Assembly: GCA_016201045.1 (NCBI GenBank)
Contig: JACQDM010000007.1
Coordinates: 124,001-188,000 of the forward strand
Origin: Afipia sp.
GTDB taxonomy: Bacteria > Pseudomonadota > Alphaproteobacteria > Rhizobiales > Xanthobacteraceae
Direction: 5' to 3'
Length of the DNA stretch: 64,000 nucleotides
Shown: one piece after another, positions 20,631 to 29,189 of the stretch
Position numbering within the stretch: position 1 is the stretch's first letter
How the letters are laid out: every line of letters starts with the position of its first letter
Translations under genes and position numbers: made by a program
Notes under the pieces: model-generated
Told to the model about the DNA's origin: nothing
Seen by the model: only the letters and a program-made list of their open reading frames with translations
Databases searched by the model: none

Positions 20631-22016
20631 CTACATTCTTTTCATGCCCTTCATCCCTTTCATCGACTTCATCTCGTCGGGCTTCATTTGCATCGGCTTG
20701 GTCTGACGCGGTGCATCTGTGACAGGCGCGTCAATTTCATAGGCGACTGATCCTTTTGGAAAATTGTAGGGGCCGGGGTCTTTGTAGTCGTCGCGCGCGA
20801 GACCCTCCCGGATCTTCATCACCGTAAACATGCCCCCCATCTCAATGGGTCCGAATTGTCCCGTGCCAGTCATCATCGGCAGCGTGTTATTCGGCGCGGC
20901 CATTTCCATATCTCCAATTGCCATTCCAGCCTCGCCCATCACCATCGCGTCGGGCGCGAGTTTTCCAATCGCGCTCGCAAGCTCCTTCCGCGACACGCCA
21001 ATCATGTTGCGAACGTCATGACCCATCGCATTCATCGTGTGATGCGATTTGTGACAGTGGAATGCCCAGTCGCCGGGATTGTCGGCGTTAAAATCAAACA
21101 CCCGAACGGCTCCGACCGGAACGTCGGTTGTTGTCTCAGGATATTGCGCGCCCTCAGGTACCCATCCGCCATCCGTACAGCTCACCGCAAATTTATGGCC
21201 GTGCAAATGAATAGGATGATTGGTCATGGAGAGATTGCCGATGCGAACGCGCACACGGTCGCCGAGCCGCACGGCCAGCGGATCGATGCCGGGAAACACC
21301 CGGCTATTCCACGTCCACATATTGAAATCAGTCATCTCGGTTACTTTCGGCAAATAAGTGCCGGGATCGATCAGATATGTGCTCATGATGAAAACGAAAT
21401 CGCGATCAACGCGCCGGAAGTTTGGGTCGCGCGGATGCACGACGATCATGCCCATCATCCCCATCGCCATCTGCACCATTTCGTCGGAATGCGGGTGGTA
21501 CATGAAGGTGCCGCTATGTTTCATCTCGAACTCATACACAAAGGTCTTACCGACCGGGATGTGAGGCTGGTTCAGTCCGCCAACACCGTCCATTCCATTT
21601 GGCACAATGACGCCGTGCCAATGCACCGTCGTGTATTCGGGCAACTTGTTGGTGACAAAGATGCGAACCTTATCGCCTTCGACACACTCGATTGTCGGAC
21701 CGGGTGCTTGGCCGTTATAGCCCCAGAGAAATGCCTTCATGCCCGGCGCAAACTCGCGCTCAACCGGCTCGGCAACGAGATGAAATTCCTTCCAGTCGCC
21801 GTTCATCCGCCAAGGCAGCGTCCAGCCGTTCAGCGTGACCACCGGGTTATAGTCAGGCCCACTCGATGGCCGCAGTGGCGGCTGCATCGTCGCCTTCTCC
21901 ATCATCGGTGCTTCGGGAATATTTGCAGCCTGTGCGCGACCGCTGATCGCCGTCGCACTCGCGAGCACTGTCGCGGTGCCGAGGAAACTTCGTCGAGACA
22001 GCATGGTGTTCTCCAT
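20631..22016 (-). CDS. Multicopper oxidase with Tat signal and Met-rich tail
   Basis: A 461-residue multicopper oxidase. The N-terminus has a twin-arginine signal (RRSFLG). All copper motifs are present: TTVHWHG, MYHPHSDEM, NHPIHLHGHKF and HCHKSHHTMNAM, the last holding the type 1 Cys, His and axial Met. Met clusters occur after the last motif, and the C-terminus is MKGMKGMKRM with KPMQMKP before it. It probably oxidises Cu(I) in the periplasm. The ATG overlaps the stop of the outer-membrane factor by one base. The Met-rich tail may gather Cu(I), as Met-rich inserts do in CueO (inference). Confidence 0.92.
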   Translation of the reverse strand: MENTMLSRRSFLGTATVLASATAISGRAQAANIPEAPMMEKATMQPPLRPSSGPDYNPVVTLNGWTLPWRMNGDWKEFHLVAEPVEREFAPGMKAFLWGYNGQAPGPTIECVEGDKVRIFVTNKLPEYTTVHWHGVIVPNGMDGVGGLNQPHIPVGKTFVYEFEMKHSGTFMYHPHSDEMVQMAMGMMGMIVVHPRDPNFRRVDRDFVFIMSTYLIDPGTYLPKVTEMTDFNMWTWNSRVFPGIDPLAVRLGDRVRVRIGNLSMTNHPIHLHGHKFAVSCTDGGWVPEGAQYPETTTDVPVGAVRVFDFNADNPGDWAFHCHKSHHTMNAMGHDVRNMIGVSRKELASAIGKLAPDAMVMGEAGMAIGDMEMAAPNNTLPMMTGTGQFGPIEMGGMFTVMKIREGLARDDYKDPGPYNFPKGSVAYEIDAPVTDAPRQTKPMQMKPDEMKSMKGMKGMKRM

Positions 22017-23482
22017 CAGTGTCCAGCCCCGCCTGCATCCGCAGCGACGCTCGATCTTGATTCTTTTGCTTCGTTTACCCCGCCGCTATTGACAGCGGTC
22101 TTCAGTTCCGACTGGGCCATCCAGAAATTTCGTTTGGCCTCCACGGCGTTGCGCAACACCGCAACCCGCTGCCTCGCCTCTGTCAGCAGCGCAAAGACAT
22201 CGATTTGCATCCCGCTAAAACGCAATTGCATTTCTTCGGTGATGATTTTGCGCAGCGGCAGCACTTCGCGCTGATATTGCCCGGCAATATCGTATGTCGA
22301 TCGATAGACCCGGAAAGCATCGCGGGCTTCGGATCGGACGTTGATCGCTTTTTCGGTCAGACGGTTGAAAGCCTTGTTGTAGGTTTCCGAGGCTTGGCGG
22401 ACCCGCACCTCGCCACCGTCAAAGATTGGAATTTGAAACTGGACATCGAAGCCGCGTTCGCGAAACGGCGCACCTTCGGGATCACGAGTTTTACGATCGA
22501 TGCCCGCAACATCGAGCATGGTCACGAAACGGCTGGCTTCAGTCAGATTGAGCGATTTCGCCAGCGCTACCAGCTCAATACGCGCAATTTGCAGATCGAT
22601 GCGATGCCCAACGGCATCGACTTCAATGCTTGGCAGCGACAACGGGCGTCCCGGCAGCGGTTGCAGCTTGGCGGGAAGCCGGAAACCGAGATCGCCATCC
22701 CACAGTCCAAGCAGCCGCACTAAGCGCTCGCGTGAACTTGTGGCATCTTGGCGGACGCCTGCAAGATCAGCCGAAACTTCGGCGTAGAACGCCTGCTGCC
22801 GTGCTTGATCGAGTTTGTTCATCGACCCGGTTAGCCCAAGCTTAAAGGCCAGTTGTGCCGTCGCTTCTCCTGTCGATTTTGCATCGGTCAGCAGGCCGAC
22901 CAACTCGTTCGCTGCGACCGCGCGATAATAGGCCCGCCTGACTTCGGCAGCGAGCCGCAGCGTATCTTCCGCCGCGCGCAGTTGTGCTTGCTGAAAGCGT
23001 TGTCGGGCGATCTCGGATCGGTATGGCAGCGTAGCCAGTGCCAGAATGTCACCGACGACTTGGCGCTCAATTTCAAGTGCTCCATTTCCGGCAATCCGCG
23101 AGATCGAAAATGTCGGATTCGGCGGCAAGCTGTCCTGAACGAGGTCAGCCTCGGCCAATGCCAGTTCATTGTAGGAGGCTTGCAAGCCACGATTGTTCAA
23201 GAGAGCAATCTGGACGGCGCTATCGACGCTTAAAATCCGGCTCAACAATCGCTGCACGGCTTCACGCGCGCGTTCAGCATCGCCGTTCGTCCGGATGGAG
23301 ACTACATCCTTCTGGATCGTCTCACCGGCAACATTTGCGACAACCGTCATTCCCCTATCGTGCGAGAAGGCCGTACATCCAGACAACAAAAATGCCGAAA
23401 GCAGCGCAACTATGCGCGCTTGTTTCAACCGAGATGATTTTGTTACGGCAGCGTCTGCGATGATCTTGAGAGTTCTGTTCAT
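22016..23482 (-). CDS. Outer-membrane efflux lipoprotein, CusC/TolC-like
   Basis: About 488 residues from the ATG at 23482, which has AGGAG six bases upstream (the preceding GTG is not needed). A lipobox LLSGC follows a hydrophobic segment, so it is a lipidated TolC-type protein. Two efflux repeats are visible, the second beginning FQIPIFDGGEVRVRQ. No RND or adaptor gene is in this operon; it may serve the Cus pump at 11 to 16 kb or another pump. Its stop overlaps the multicopper oxidase start. The C-terminal tail is short and low-complexity. Confidence 0.9.
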   Translation of the reverse strand: MNRTLKIIADAAVTKSSRLKQARIVALLSAFLLSGCTAFSHDRGMTVVANVAGETIQKDVVSIRTNGDAERAREAVQRLLSRILSVDSAVQIALLNNRGLQASYNELALAEADLVQDSLPPNPTFSISRIAGNGALEIERQVVGDILALATLPYRSEIARQRFQQAQLRAAEDTLRLAAEVRRAYYRAVAANELVGLLTDAKSTGEATAQLAFKLGLTGSMNKLDQARQQAFYAEVSADLAGVRQDATSSRERLVRLLGLWDGDLGFRLPAKLQPLPGRPLSLPSIEVDAVGHRIDLQIARIELVALAKSLNLTEASRFVTMLDVAGIDRKTRDPEGAPFRERGFDVQFQIPIFDGGEVRVRQASETYNKAFNRLTEKAINVRSEARDAFRVYRSTYDIAGQYQREVLPLRKIITEEMQLRFSGMQIDVFALLTEARQRVAVLRNAVEAKRNFWMAQSELKTAVNSGGVNEAKESRSSVAADAGGAGH

Positions 23483-23491
23483 CACGCGCTC

Positions 23492-23785
23492 CTATTGCCC
23501 GGACTGGGGCGACGGAGCGGCGCGGTTGTTCTGCTCGCGCCAAGAGGTTGGAACGGTCGGCCGCAGGCGAATATAGGGTGCAACCGTGGATCGATAACCG
23601 ACACGGGAAACGTTCGCGGTGGGATCAGCAGGATCGGCTCCTGCTAACGGCACGGCAGGCGCTGTGCATCCCGCCACAGCGAAAGCCACTAAGGCTGCGC
23701 TCGCGAGACCCAGAAACTTACCTTTATGGAATCGCCGCGCCGCCGATCGAACGGCAGCGTCCTTCGCCTCAAACTGCGCAAACAT
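23492..23785 (-). CDS. Small lipoprotein of the copper operon
   Basis: A 97-residue protein with an N-terminal charged stretch, a hydrophobic segment and a lipobox (FAVAGC), then a Pro, Ala and Thr-rich mature part ending APSPQSGQ. No domain recognised. It ends nine bases before the start of the outer-membrane factor, so the two share a transcript. Role unknown. Confidence 0.7.
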   Translation of the reverse strand: MFAQFEAKDAAVRSAARRFHKGKFLGLASAALVAFAVAGCTAPAVPLAGADPADPTANVSRVGYRSTVAPYIRLRPTVPTSWREQNNRAAPSPQSGQ

Positions 23786-23862
23786 GATATTTCCTTGAAC
23801 TGTCGATGGACCATAGCCGCGCGCGCCCTCAACGGGTGCTGCACCACGTCATAATCGTCAGG

Positions 23863-24357
23863 TCAGGAAATGGGCGGGCGGTAGTGCCGAACGGGCGCAT
23901 TGTCAGCAAAATCCCGACGGGGTTCGGAAGCGCAGATAACCGTCACGGCAGGCGGTGTGACGATATCAATAAGTGTTGCAGGCAACGCAGTGAGACACAT
24001 CAACCCGCAGCATTGTGCGTCAAACGACTTGTGCGGGACGTGCGCTGGCGCGGAAGTGTCCGCGACCGCATGGTGTGTCACACCGTTGTCTTCGCCGGAC
24101 GTTGAAAGCGATTGCATGCCCGAATGATCGTGCATCTCACCGTCAGTATGAACATGCTGTGTTCCGGCACCACCATGCATCTGCATTGAACCGTGCATTT
24201 CGGTAGAGCTAAGGCCAAAACCGTCCACAGTAAGACAATGAGGAACTATCTTTGCAAACGCGAACGAGGCGCTAGGAACCGTCACGCAGAGCAAATAGGT
24301 CAAGGCAAACAACCACCCTGCTTTTAGCCGCTTCGTTCTCGACAAGCGCACGAACAT
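23863..24357 (-). CDS. His/Met-rich DUF2946-like secreted protein heading the copper operon
   Basis: About 164 residues from the ATG at 24357 (a TTG at 24369 is also open). There is a basic start, then a membrane/signal segment (GWLFALTYLLCVTV). A long His and Met-rich segment follows (MHGSMQMHGG, HVHTDGEMHDHSGM). Then come a CCGLMC motif, a hydrophobic stretch and the short end HYRPPIS. It shares its layout with the genes at 8174 and 16826 but is the richest in His and Met, fitting copper. First gene of the copper periplasmic operon. Metal binding is inferred from composition. Confidence 0.7.
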   Translation of the reverse strand: MFVRLSRTKRLKAGWLFALTYLLCVTVPSASFAFAKIVPHCLTVDGFGLSSTEMHGSMQMHGGAGTQHVHTDGEMHDHSGMQSLSTSGEDNGVTHHAVADTSAPAHVPHKSFDAQCCGLMCLTALPATLIDIVTPPAVTVICASEPRRDFADNAPVRHYRPPIS

Positions 24358-24382
24358 CAGAGGAACCAATAGCCGATCTTCT

Positions 24383-24424
24383 CGTTGGACGCTGAAGCAT
24401 ACGCGTTGGACGCTGAAGCATACG
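24383..24424. repeat. Perfect 21-bp tandem duplication upstream of the copper operon
   Basis: Two adjacent identical 21-base units, 24383 to 24403 and 24404 to 24424, lie just upstream of the copper operon's first gene and after csoR. Such a duplication can be a recent slippage event or alter promoter spacing. Nothing else is known. Confidence 0.85.
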
Positions 24425-24451
24425 CGCGAACTGATGGCGCGCCAAGCTGAC

Positions 24452-24727
24452 TTATCGATCTACCCTGCCTAATACCGCCATGAGTTCGGCAAGTTTCTTC
24501 CTTTGATCTGTCTTGTCGCCCGACGCAATCGCGTGTTCGACGCAATGTGAGACATGATCCTTTAGTACTTCTTCTTCTACGCGCCGCAGCGCGGCACGCA
24601 CCGCAGATATCTGTGTCACGATATCGATGCAATAGCGCTCTTCGTCGACCATTTTGGATAGGCCGCGAACCTGGCCTTCAATCCGGCTCAGGCGTTTTTG
24701 ACAGGACGTCTTGATGTCTTTTCGCAT
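24452..24727 (-). CDS. csoR: Copper-sensing repressor, CsoR/RcnR family
   Basis: A 91-residue all-helical repressor. The Cu(I) ligands of CsoR are present: Cys33 (RYCID), His58 and Cys62 (DHVSHC), with the same 25-residue and HxxxC spacing as in Mycobacterium CsoR. The N-terminus RLSRIEGQVRGL is the family signature. It is divergent from copA, with a 19-base near-palindrome in the 53-base gap. It should repress copA, and perhaps itself with the copper operon downstream, until Cu(I) binds. Confidence 0.92.
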   Translation of the reverse strand: MRKDIKTSCQKRLSRIEGQVRGLSKMVDEERYCIDIVTQISAVRAALRRVEEEVLKDHVSHCVEHAIASGDKTDQRKKLAELMAVLGRVDR

Positions 24728-24735
24728 GCTGCTTA

Positions 24736-24754
24736 TATACCCCTACTAGGTATA
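24736..24754. promoter_or_regulatory. Putative CsoR operator between csoR and copA
   Basis: TATACCCCTACTAGGTATA, an imperfect palindrome with C-rich and G-containing half sites, matches the general form of CsoR boxes. It sits between the divergent csoR and copA starts, where it could block both promoters. Confidence 0.7.
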
Positions 24755-24780
24755 GGTTACAAGCTACAATGGAGATATAA

Positions 24781-27225
24781 ATGACTGCCGCAAAAAATGA
24801 AGCCGTTACAAAAGGTTCAGGTTGCTGTTGCGCGTCGAAAAAAGCCAGCGCGCCCGTCACTGCGGCGAAGACTGGGTGTTGCGGGGGAAAACACGATCAC
24901 GACGGAAAGTCTGCTCGCCAAGATGGTGGGCTGGATGGCTCAAAAACCCTGGACCCGGTTTGTGGGATGACGGTCGATCCGATCACCAGCAAATTTCGGT
25001 TAGATCATAGCAATCAGACCTATCATTTCTGCTCCGCTGGTTGCCAGACTAAATTCGCTGCCGATCCATCTCAATACCTTGATAAGAACCACACGCAAGC
25101 CGACGTTCCGGCAGGCACGATCTACACCTGTCCGATGCATCCCCAGATTCGACAGATTGGCCCCGGACACTGCCCGATCTGTGGAATGGCGCTGGAGCCT
25201 GAACTCGCCACTTTGGACAAGGCACCTAATCCCGAACTCATAGATATGACCCACCGCTTTTGGGTGGGATTAGCGCTTACTCTGCCTGCAGTCGTTTTGG
25301 AAATGGGTGGTCATCTTTTCGGGAGTCATACATGGGTTGACGCTACCACGTCGAACTGGGTTCAACTTGTGTTCGCGACGCCGGTTGTGCTTTGGGCAGG
25401 CTGGCCGTTTTTCGTGCGCGGTTGGCAATCGCTCGTCACCCGCAATTTGAATATGTTCACTTTGATCGCGATGGGCACAGGCGTGGCTTACGTCTACAGC
25501 GTCGTCGCTACCATTATGCCCGGCATTTTCCCGCCAGCGTTCCGCAGTCACGACGGTGCCGTTGCAGTTTACTTCGAGGCGGCAGCTGTGATTACCGTCT
25601 TGGTCCTGCTCGGACAGGTGCTTGAATTGCGAGCGCGTGAAGCAACGTCAGGAGCGATCAAGGCCTTGCTCGATCTTGCGCCCAAGACCGCGCGTCGCGT
25701 CGATGCCGATGGAACAGATCATGAGGTCCAGCTTGATACATTGATCGTGGGCGACAAATTGCGCGTCCGCCCTGGCGACAAGGTGCCGGTGGACGGTCTC
25801 ATCGTCGAGGGACGTTCTTCGCTCGATGAATCATTGGTGACCGGTGAATCCATGCCAGTTACCAAAGCAGTCGGCGGCAAAGTAATTGCAGGGACGCTTA
25901 ATCAATCCGGCGGATTCATTATGCAGGCCGAAAAAGTCGGCCGGGACACGATGCTGTCGCAGATTGTCCAGATGGTGGCGCAGGCACAACGCTCGCGTGC
26001 GCCAATCCAGCGGCTCGCCGATCATGTCGCGGGCTGGTTCGTACCAGTTGTAATCTTGGTCGCGCTCTTCTCCTTTGGTGTATGGGCATTGTTCGGACCC
26101 GAACCACGTTTGGCGTTTGGTCTCGTAGCAGCAGTCAGCGTTCTGATTATTGCATGTCCCTGCGCACTCGGCCTCGCAACGCCGATGTCGATTATGGTCG
26201 GCGTCGGGCGTGGTGCCCAATTGGGTGTCTTAATCAAAAATGCCGAAGCACTTGAGCGCATGGAGAAAATTGACACGTTGGTAGTTGATAAAACTGGAAC
26301 GTTGACCGAAGGCAAACCGAAGGTCGTTTCAATTGTCGCGGCTGCAGGTTTCCAAGAAACAGACATCCTGCGCCTTGCAGCAAGCGTCGAACGATCGAGC
26401 GAACATCCTTTGGCGGACGCGATCATTCGTGCGGCAAAAGAAAAGAATCTTGATTTGAGCCAAGTGCAAGATTTTAACTCCCCGACTGGAAAAGGTGTTG
26501 TAGGAAAAGTCGAAGGCAAGACTGTGCTGCTGGGCAACGCCAATTTTCTGAAGTCGTCAGGCGTCGAAACCCAGACATTGGACCGCGAAGCAGAAAGGCT
26601 GCGCGGCGACGGTGCAACCGTCATCAACATTGCGATTGACGGCAAGCTCGCAGGAATTATTGCGATTGCCGATCCCGTGAAGCAATCCACGCCTGACGCC
26701 TTGAAGGCGCTAGCAGCAGAAGGCATCAAGGTCATCATGCTGACCGGTGACAATCGGACCACCGCGAACGCGGTCGCAAAACAACTTGGTATTCTTGATG
26801 TTGAGGCAGAGGTTCTGCCAGATCAGAAAAGTGCCGTCGTTAGCAAGTTGCAGAAATCCGGTCGTGTCGTTGCGATGGCTGGTGATGGCGTCAACGATGC
26901 CCCCGCCCTCGCGGCAGCCGAAGTCGGGATTGCGATGGGCACCGGCACCGACGTTGCGATGGAAAGTGCGGGCATCACTTTGCTGAAAGGCGACTTGGGA
27001 GGCATTGTTCGCGCACGCCACCTTTCGCAAGCGACGATGCGAAACATCCGGCAGAATCTTTTCTTCGCATTCATCTACAACGCTGCCGGTATTCCGATTG
27101 CAGCAGGCATCCTGTATCCGGCTTTTGGTCTGTTGCTTTCACCGATCATTGCTGCGGCGGCTATGGCGCTATCGTCAGTCAGCGTTGTCGGAAATGCCTT
27201 GAGGTTGCGCGCCGTACGCCTTTGA
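24781..27225 (+). CDS. copA: Cu(I)-exporting P-type ATPase CopA with YHS and HMBD sensor domains
   Basis: An 814-residue P1B-1 ATPase that exports Cu(I). The N-terminus has Cys clusters (CCC at 15 to 17, CC at 33 to 34) and a His run. A YHS domain ([11 protein letters not shown], about 57 to 100) and a heavy-metal-binding domain ([10 protein letters not shown] to [10 protein letters not shown], about 114 to 140) follow; there is no classical GMxCxxC domain. The core has TGES, the Cu-type [29 protein letters not shown] and [10 protein letters not shown]. The ATG has GGAG six bases upstream. It is divergent from csoR and controlled by the CsoR box. Confidence 0.96.
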   Translation: MTAAKNEAVTKGSGCCCASKKASAPVTAAKTGCCGGKHDHDGKSARQDGGLDGSKTLDPVCGMTVDPITSKFRLDHSNQTYHFCSAGCQTKFAADPSQYLDKNHTQADVPAGTIYTCPMHPQIRQIGPGHCPICGMALEPELATLDKAPNPELIDMTHRFWVGLALTLPAVVLEMGGHLFGSHTWVDATTSNWVQLVFATPVVLWAGWPFFVRGWQSLVTRNLNMFTLIAMGTGVAYVYSVVATIMPGIFPPAFRSHDGAVAVYFEAAAVITVLVLLGQVLELRAREATSGAIKALLDLAPKTARRVDADGTDHEVQLDTLIVGDKLRVRPGDKVPVDGLIVEGRSSLDESLVTGESMPVTKAVGGKVIAGTLNQSGGFIMQAEKVGRDTMLSQIVQMVAQAQRSRAPIQRLADHVAGWFVPVVILVALFSFGVWALFGPEPRLAFGLVAAVSVLIIACPCALGLATPMSIMVGVGRGAQLGVLIKNAEALERMEKIDTLVVDKTGTLTEGKPKVVSIVAAAGFQETDILRLAASVERSSEHPLADAIIRAAKEKNLDLSQVQDFNSPTGKGVVGKVEGKTVLLGNANFLKSSGVETQTLDREAERLRGDGATVINIAIDGKLAGIIAIADPVKQSTPDALKALAAEGIKVIMLTGDNRTTANAVAKQLGILDVEAEVLPDQKSAVVSKLQKSGRVVAMAGDGVNDAPALAAAEVGIAMGTGTDVAMESAGITLLKGDLGGIVRARHLSQATMRNIRQNLFFAFIYNAAGIPIAAGILYPAFGLLLSPIIAAAAMALSSVSVVGNALRLRAVRL

Positions 27226-27242
27226 TTCAGGAAACAAGGATC

Positions 27243-27680
27243 ATGTTAGATAACAAAGCTAAGCTCGCGCTTTTTGCTTCTGGATCACTCGGTCTGGGAG
27301 GCGTGATCTTGATGGCCTTGGGCGCTTACTTTGCGTTTTTGCGACCGGCTCTTTTGCCGGAAGATCTGAAATTCATGAGTTCTTCAGTCGCGCAAATCCA
27401 GAGCGCTTTACCAGGCTTGCAAGCTTGGCTTACTCGCGTTTTTGGCGTGCTTGGCGGCTTTATGTTCGCTGCAGGACTATTGACAGGCTATATAGCAGCA
27501 ACAAGTCGAAGCGCCGGGACAATTAGACTCACGATGATTATTGCCGTCGCCGGGCTAACGTCCATCGGTTGGATGGCAATCACAAATTTTCTGATCGACT
27601 CCGATTTTAAGTGGCTGCTTCTGACGTTTACGTTTCCGTGGCTCTTCGCCGTCGCTCTTTATTCGATCAGCAATCGGTGA
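27243..27680 (+). CDS. Four-helix membrane protein downstream of copA
   Basis: About 145 residues from the ATG at 27243, which has AAGG upstream. The frame also opens at a TTG overlapping the copA stop. Four hydrophobic helices with few charged residues; no Cys or His pattern. The gene is 17 bases from copA and surely cotranscribed. I do not recognise the family. It may be a membrane accessory of the copper exporter. Confidence 0.75.
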   Translation: MLDNKAKLALFASGSLGLGGVILMALGAYFAFLRPALLPEDLKFMSSSVAQIQSALPGLQAWLTRVFGVLGGFMFAAGLLTGYIAATSRSAGTIRLTMIIAVAGLTSIGWMAITNFLIDSDFKWLLLTFTFPWLFAVALYSISNR

Positions 27681-27727
27681 TCAATGTAACCAGCCTTGAA
27701 TACCCCGCTCCCGTCGAATATCGAAAT

Positions 27728-28099
27728 TCACTCGTTCGATTCAATTCGAAAATGTTGGGCGCGCGCGACAATATCAACCATATGCGCCGCTGCATGAATG
27801 GTCAGTGCATGATGGGTAACGCCCGGCCGTGGTGAAATGTAAGCGGCCATTTCTCGCGCACGAATTAGTTGCAGGTCGGATGCGTCCGCGAGCAACGAAA
27901 TGATCAAATTCTCAAGCGCGATAACGCGAACACGGAGCTGCACCAATTCGGTATTTGTCAGCGGGGGAATATCCGGCAGAACTTCGCGTCGCGCGATCCC
28001 CTCTTGCGGCCCATCGGGTCCAGCGCCGCCCTCAGTGTCCCATCTAGCAAGTGCCATTAAGCGCTGTTTTTCTGTGGAGTTCGACGTTCTGTCAGTCAT
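27728..28099 (-). CDS. Conserved hypothetical cytoplasmic protein
   Basis: A 123-residue protein without a signal peptide: a polar Gly-rich start, a helix-rich middle (TNTELVQLRVRVIALENLIISLLADA) and a His-containing end (VTHHALTIHAAAHMV). It is on the opposite strand from copA and its partner and converges with them. The spaced His residues could bind metal, but no family is recognised. Confidence 0.6.
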   Translation of the reverse strand: MTDRTSNSTEKQRLMALARWDTEGGAGPDGPQEGIARREVLPDIPPLTNTELVQLRVRVIALENLIISLLADASDLQLIRAREMAAYISPRPGVTHHALTIHAAAHMVDIVARAQHFRIESNE

Positions 28100-28318
28100 G
28101 GAATGACTTTCTGATGCCTTGGCGCGAAGCGTAACTGCAGTGGTTAGAAATAGATAGCGATTGCATTACAAAGCGCAGCGCTGCGGCAGCGAACCTATAC
28201 GTTTGCAAAATACCCGTCGCGAAATCTGCCCATATTGACAATAACGCACGATCATATTGGTTCCTGCTTGGAACTATTGCCGATTCATCCACTTGGTCCG
28301 CGGAACAGGAGAAATTTC

Positions 28319-28774
28319 ATGCACAACAATCAACAGTATGGCCGTCTTGCCGTTATGACATTGCTTTCATTTATCGCGATGTTTGCCTTCATGTATTCGA
28401 TGGTCGATAAATTCGAGAACGTATTTCCAAATCTGAACCAGTTCTACATGGCAGTCACAATGGCTGCGCCGATGGTGCTTATCGAAGTTCTGGTGATGTG
28501 GGCGATGTATCAGAACCGCACTCTAAATCTCGCAATCGTCGCGGCTGCATTCGTGGCAACGTTTGCGTTTTTCTTCATGATCCGCGAGCAGACCGGCGTG
28601 ACCGATGCGCAATTTCTAAAATCAATGATCCCTCATCATGCAGGAGCAATTCTAATGTGTGAAAAAGCGCCGCTGCAGGACAAGGAAGTCAAAGCGCTAT
28701 GTCAGGGGATTGTCACCGGCCAGCGGGCGGAAATTGCCCAAATGAAAGCAAAATTGAAGACCCTTGAAAAATAA
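28319..28774 (+). CDS. DUF305-type membrane protein
   Basis: About 151 residues from the ATG at 28319 (AGGAG upstream). Three membrane helices precede a short C-terminal DUF305 segment with the hallmark FLKSMIPHHAGAILMCEKA, followed by an amphipathic helix. His-His, Met and Cys in that segment are likely copper ligands. DUF305 proteins are frequent in copper-resistance islands. A strong terminator follows, so it is monocistronic or the last gene of its unit. Confidence 0.85.
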   Translation: MHNNQQYGRLAVMTLLSFIAMFAFMYSMVDKFENVFPNLNQFYMAVTMAAPMVLIEVLVMWAMYQNRTLNLAIVAAAFVATFAFFFMIREQTGVTDAQFLKSMIPHHAGAILMCEKAPLQDKEVKALCQGIVTGQRAEIAQMKAKLKTLEK

Positions 28775-28785
28775 AGGCAAACCCA

Positions 28786-28812
28786 AAGCCGCGCACTTGC
28801 GCGGCTTTTTTT
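28786..28812 (+). terminator. Rho-independent terminator after the DUF305 gene
   Basis: AAGCCGCGC, loop ACTT, GCGCGGCTT, then a T tract, starting 12 bases after the stop codon. Confidence 0.9.
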
Positions 28813-28887
28813 CTCTTTCAGATTACGCCTTTAGCCGCTGTTTAAATATCGCGGTACCGGAATTGGTCATCCAACCATGAGGCCTAT

Positions 28888-29154
28888 ATGAAAAAACAAC
28901 CTAATTTGCTCAGCCCCTTGCGCATAGGCCTTAGCCTTGGAACGTTTTTGGTAGTCGCATTTCTAGGTTGCCTAGCATTTTCTTTCTTCGTTACAGATCG
29001 CAGCCTTCACCAACCTTGGCGCCAGTTTTTCCTCGGTTTCAGTTGGACGCCGCCGGGAATTCTTCTTGGACTTGTGGAAGCCTTCCTTTGCGGATTTTTG
29101 TCAGGCATTGTTTTTGCTCCTATCTACAACGCTTATGGCAGCCGGGGAATCTAG
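28888..29154 (+). CDS. Small two-helix membrane protein, DUF5676-like
   Basis: An 88-residue protein with two hydrophobic helices. The segment from SWTPPGILLGLVEAF to FAPIYNAYG resembles the DUF5676 small membrane proteins often seen in copper and mercury islands; this is by eye only. It lies after a terminator and before the integrase, so it has its own promoter. Function unknown. Confidence 0.6.
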   Translation: MKKQPNLLSPLRIGLSLGTFLVVAFLGCLAFSFFVTDRSLHQPWRQFFLGFSWTPPGILLGLVEAFLCGFLSGIVFAPIYNAYGSRGI

Positions 29155-29189
29155 AACATAGCGTGCGATTAGTTAGTTGCTTAGTTCGA

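Noticed and set aside
20856-22274. A 472-codon plus-strand open frame opposite the multicopper oxidase
   Set aside because: Its His content is the complement of the copper motifs; no start site or domain.
27671-27707. A third SigF-type promoter (GTAACC near 27686)
   Set aside because: The distance to the next CGAA is 23 bases instead of 16, and no gene starts in the right place.
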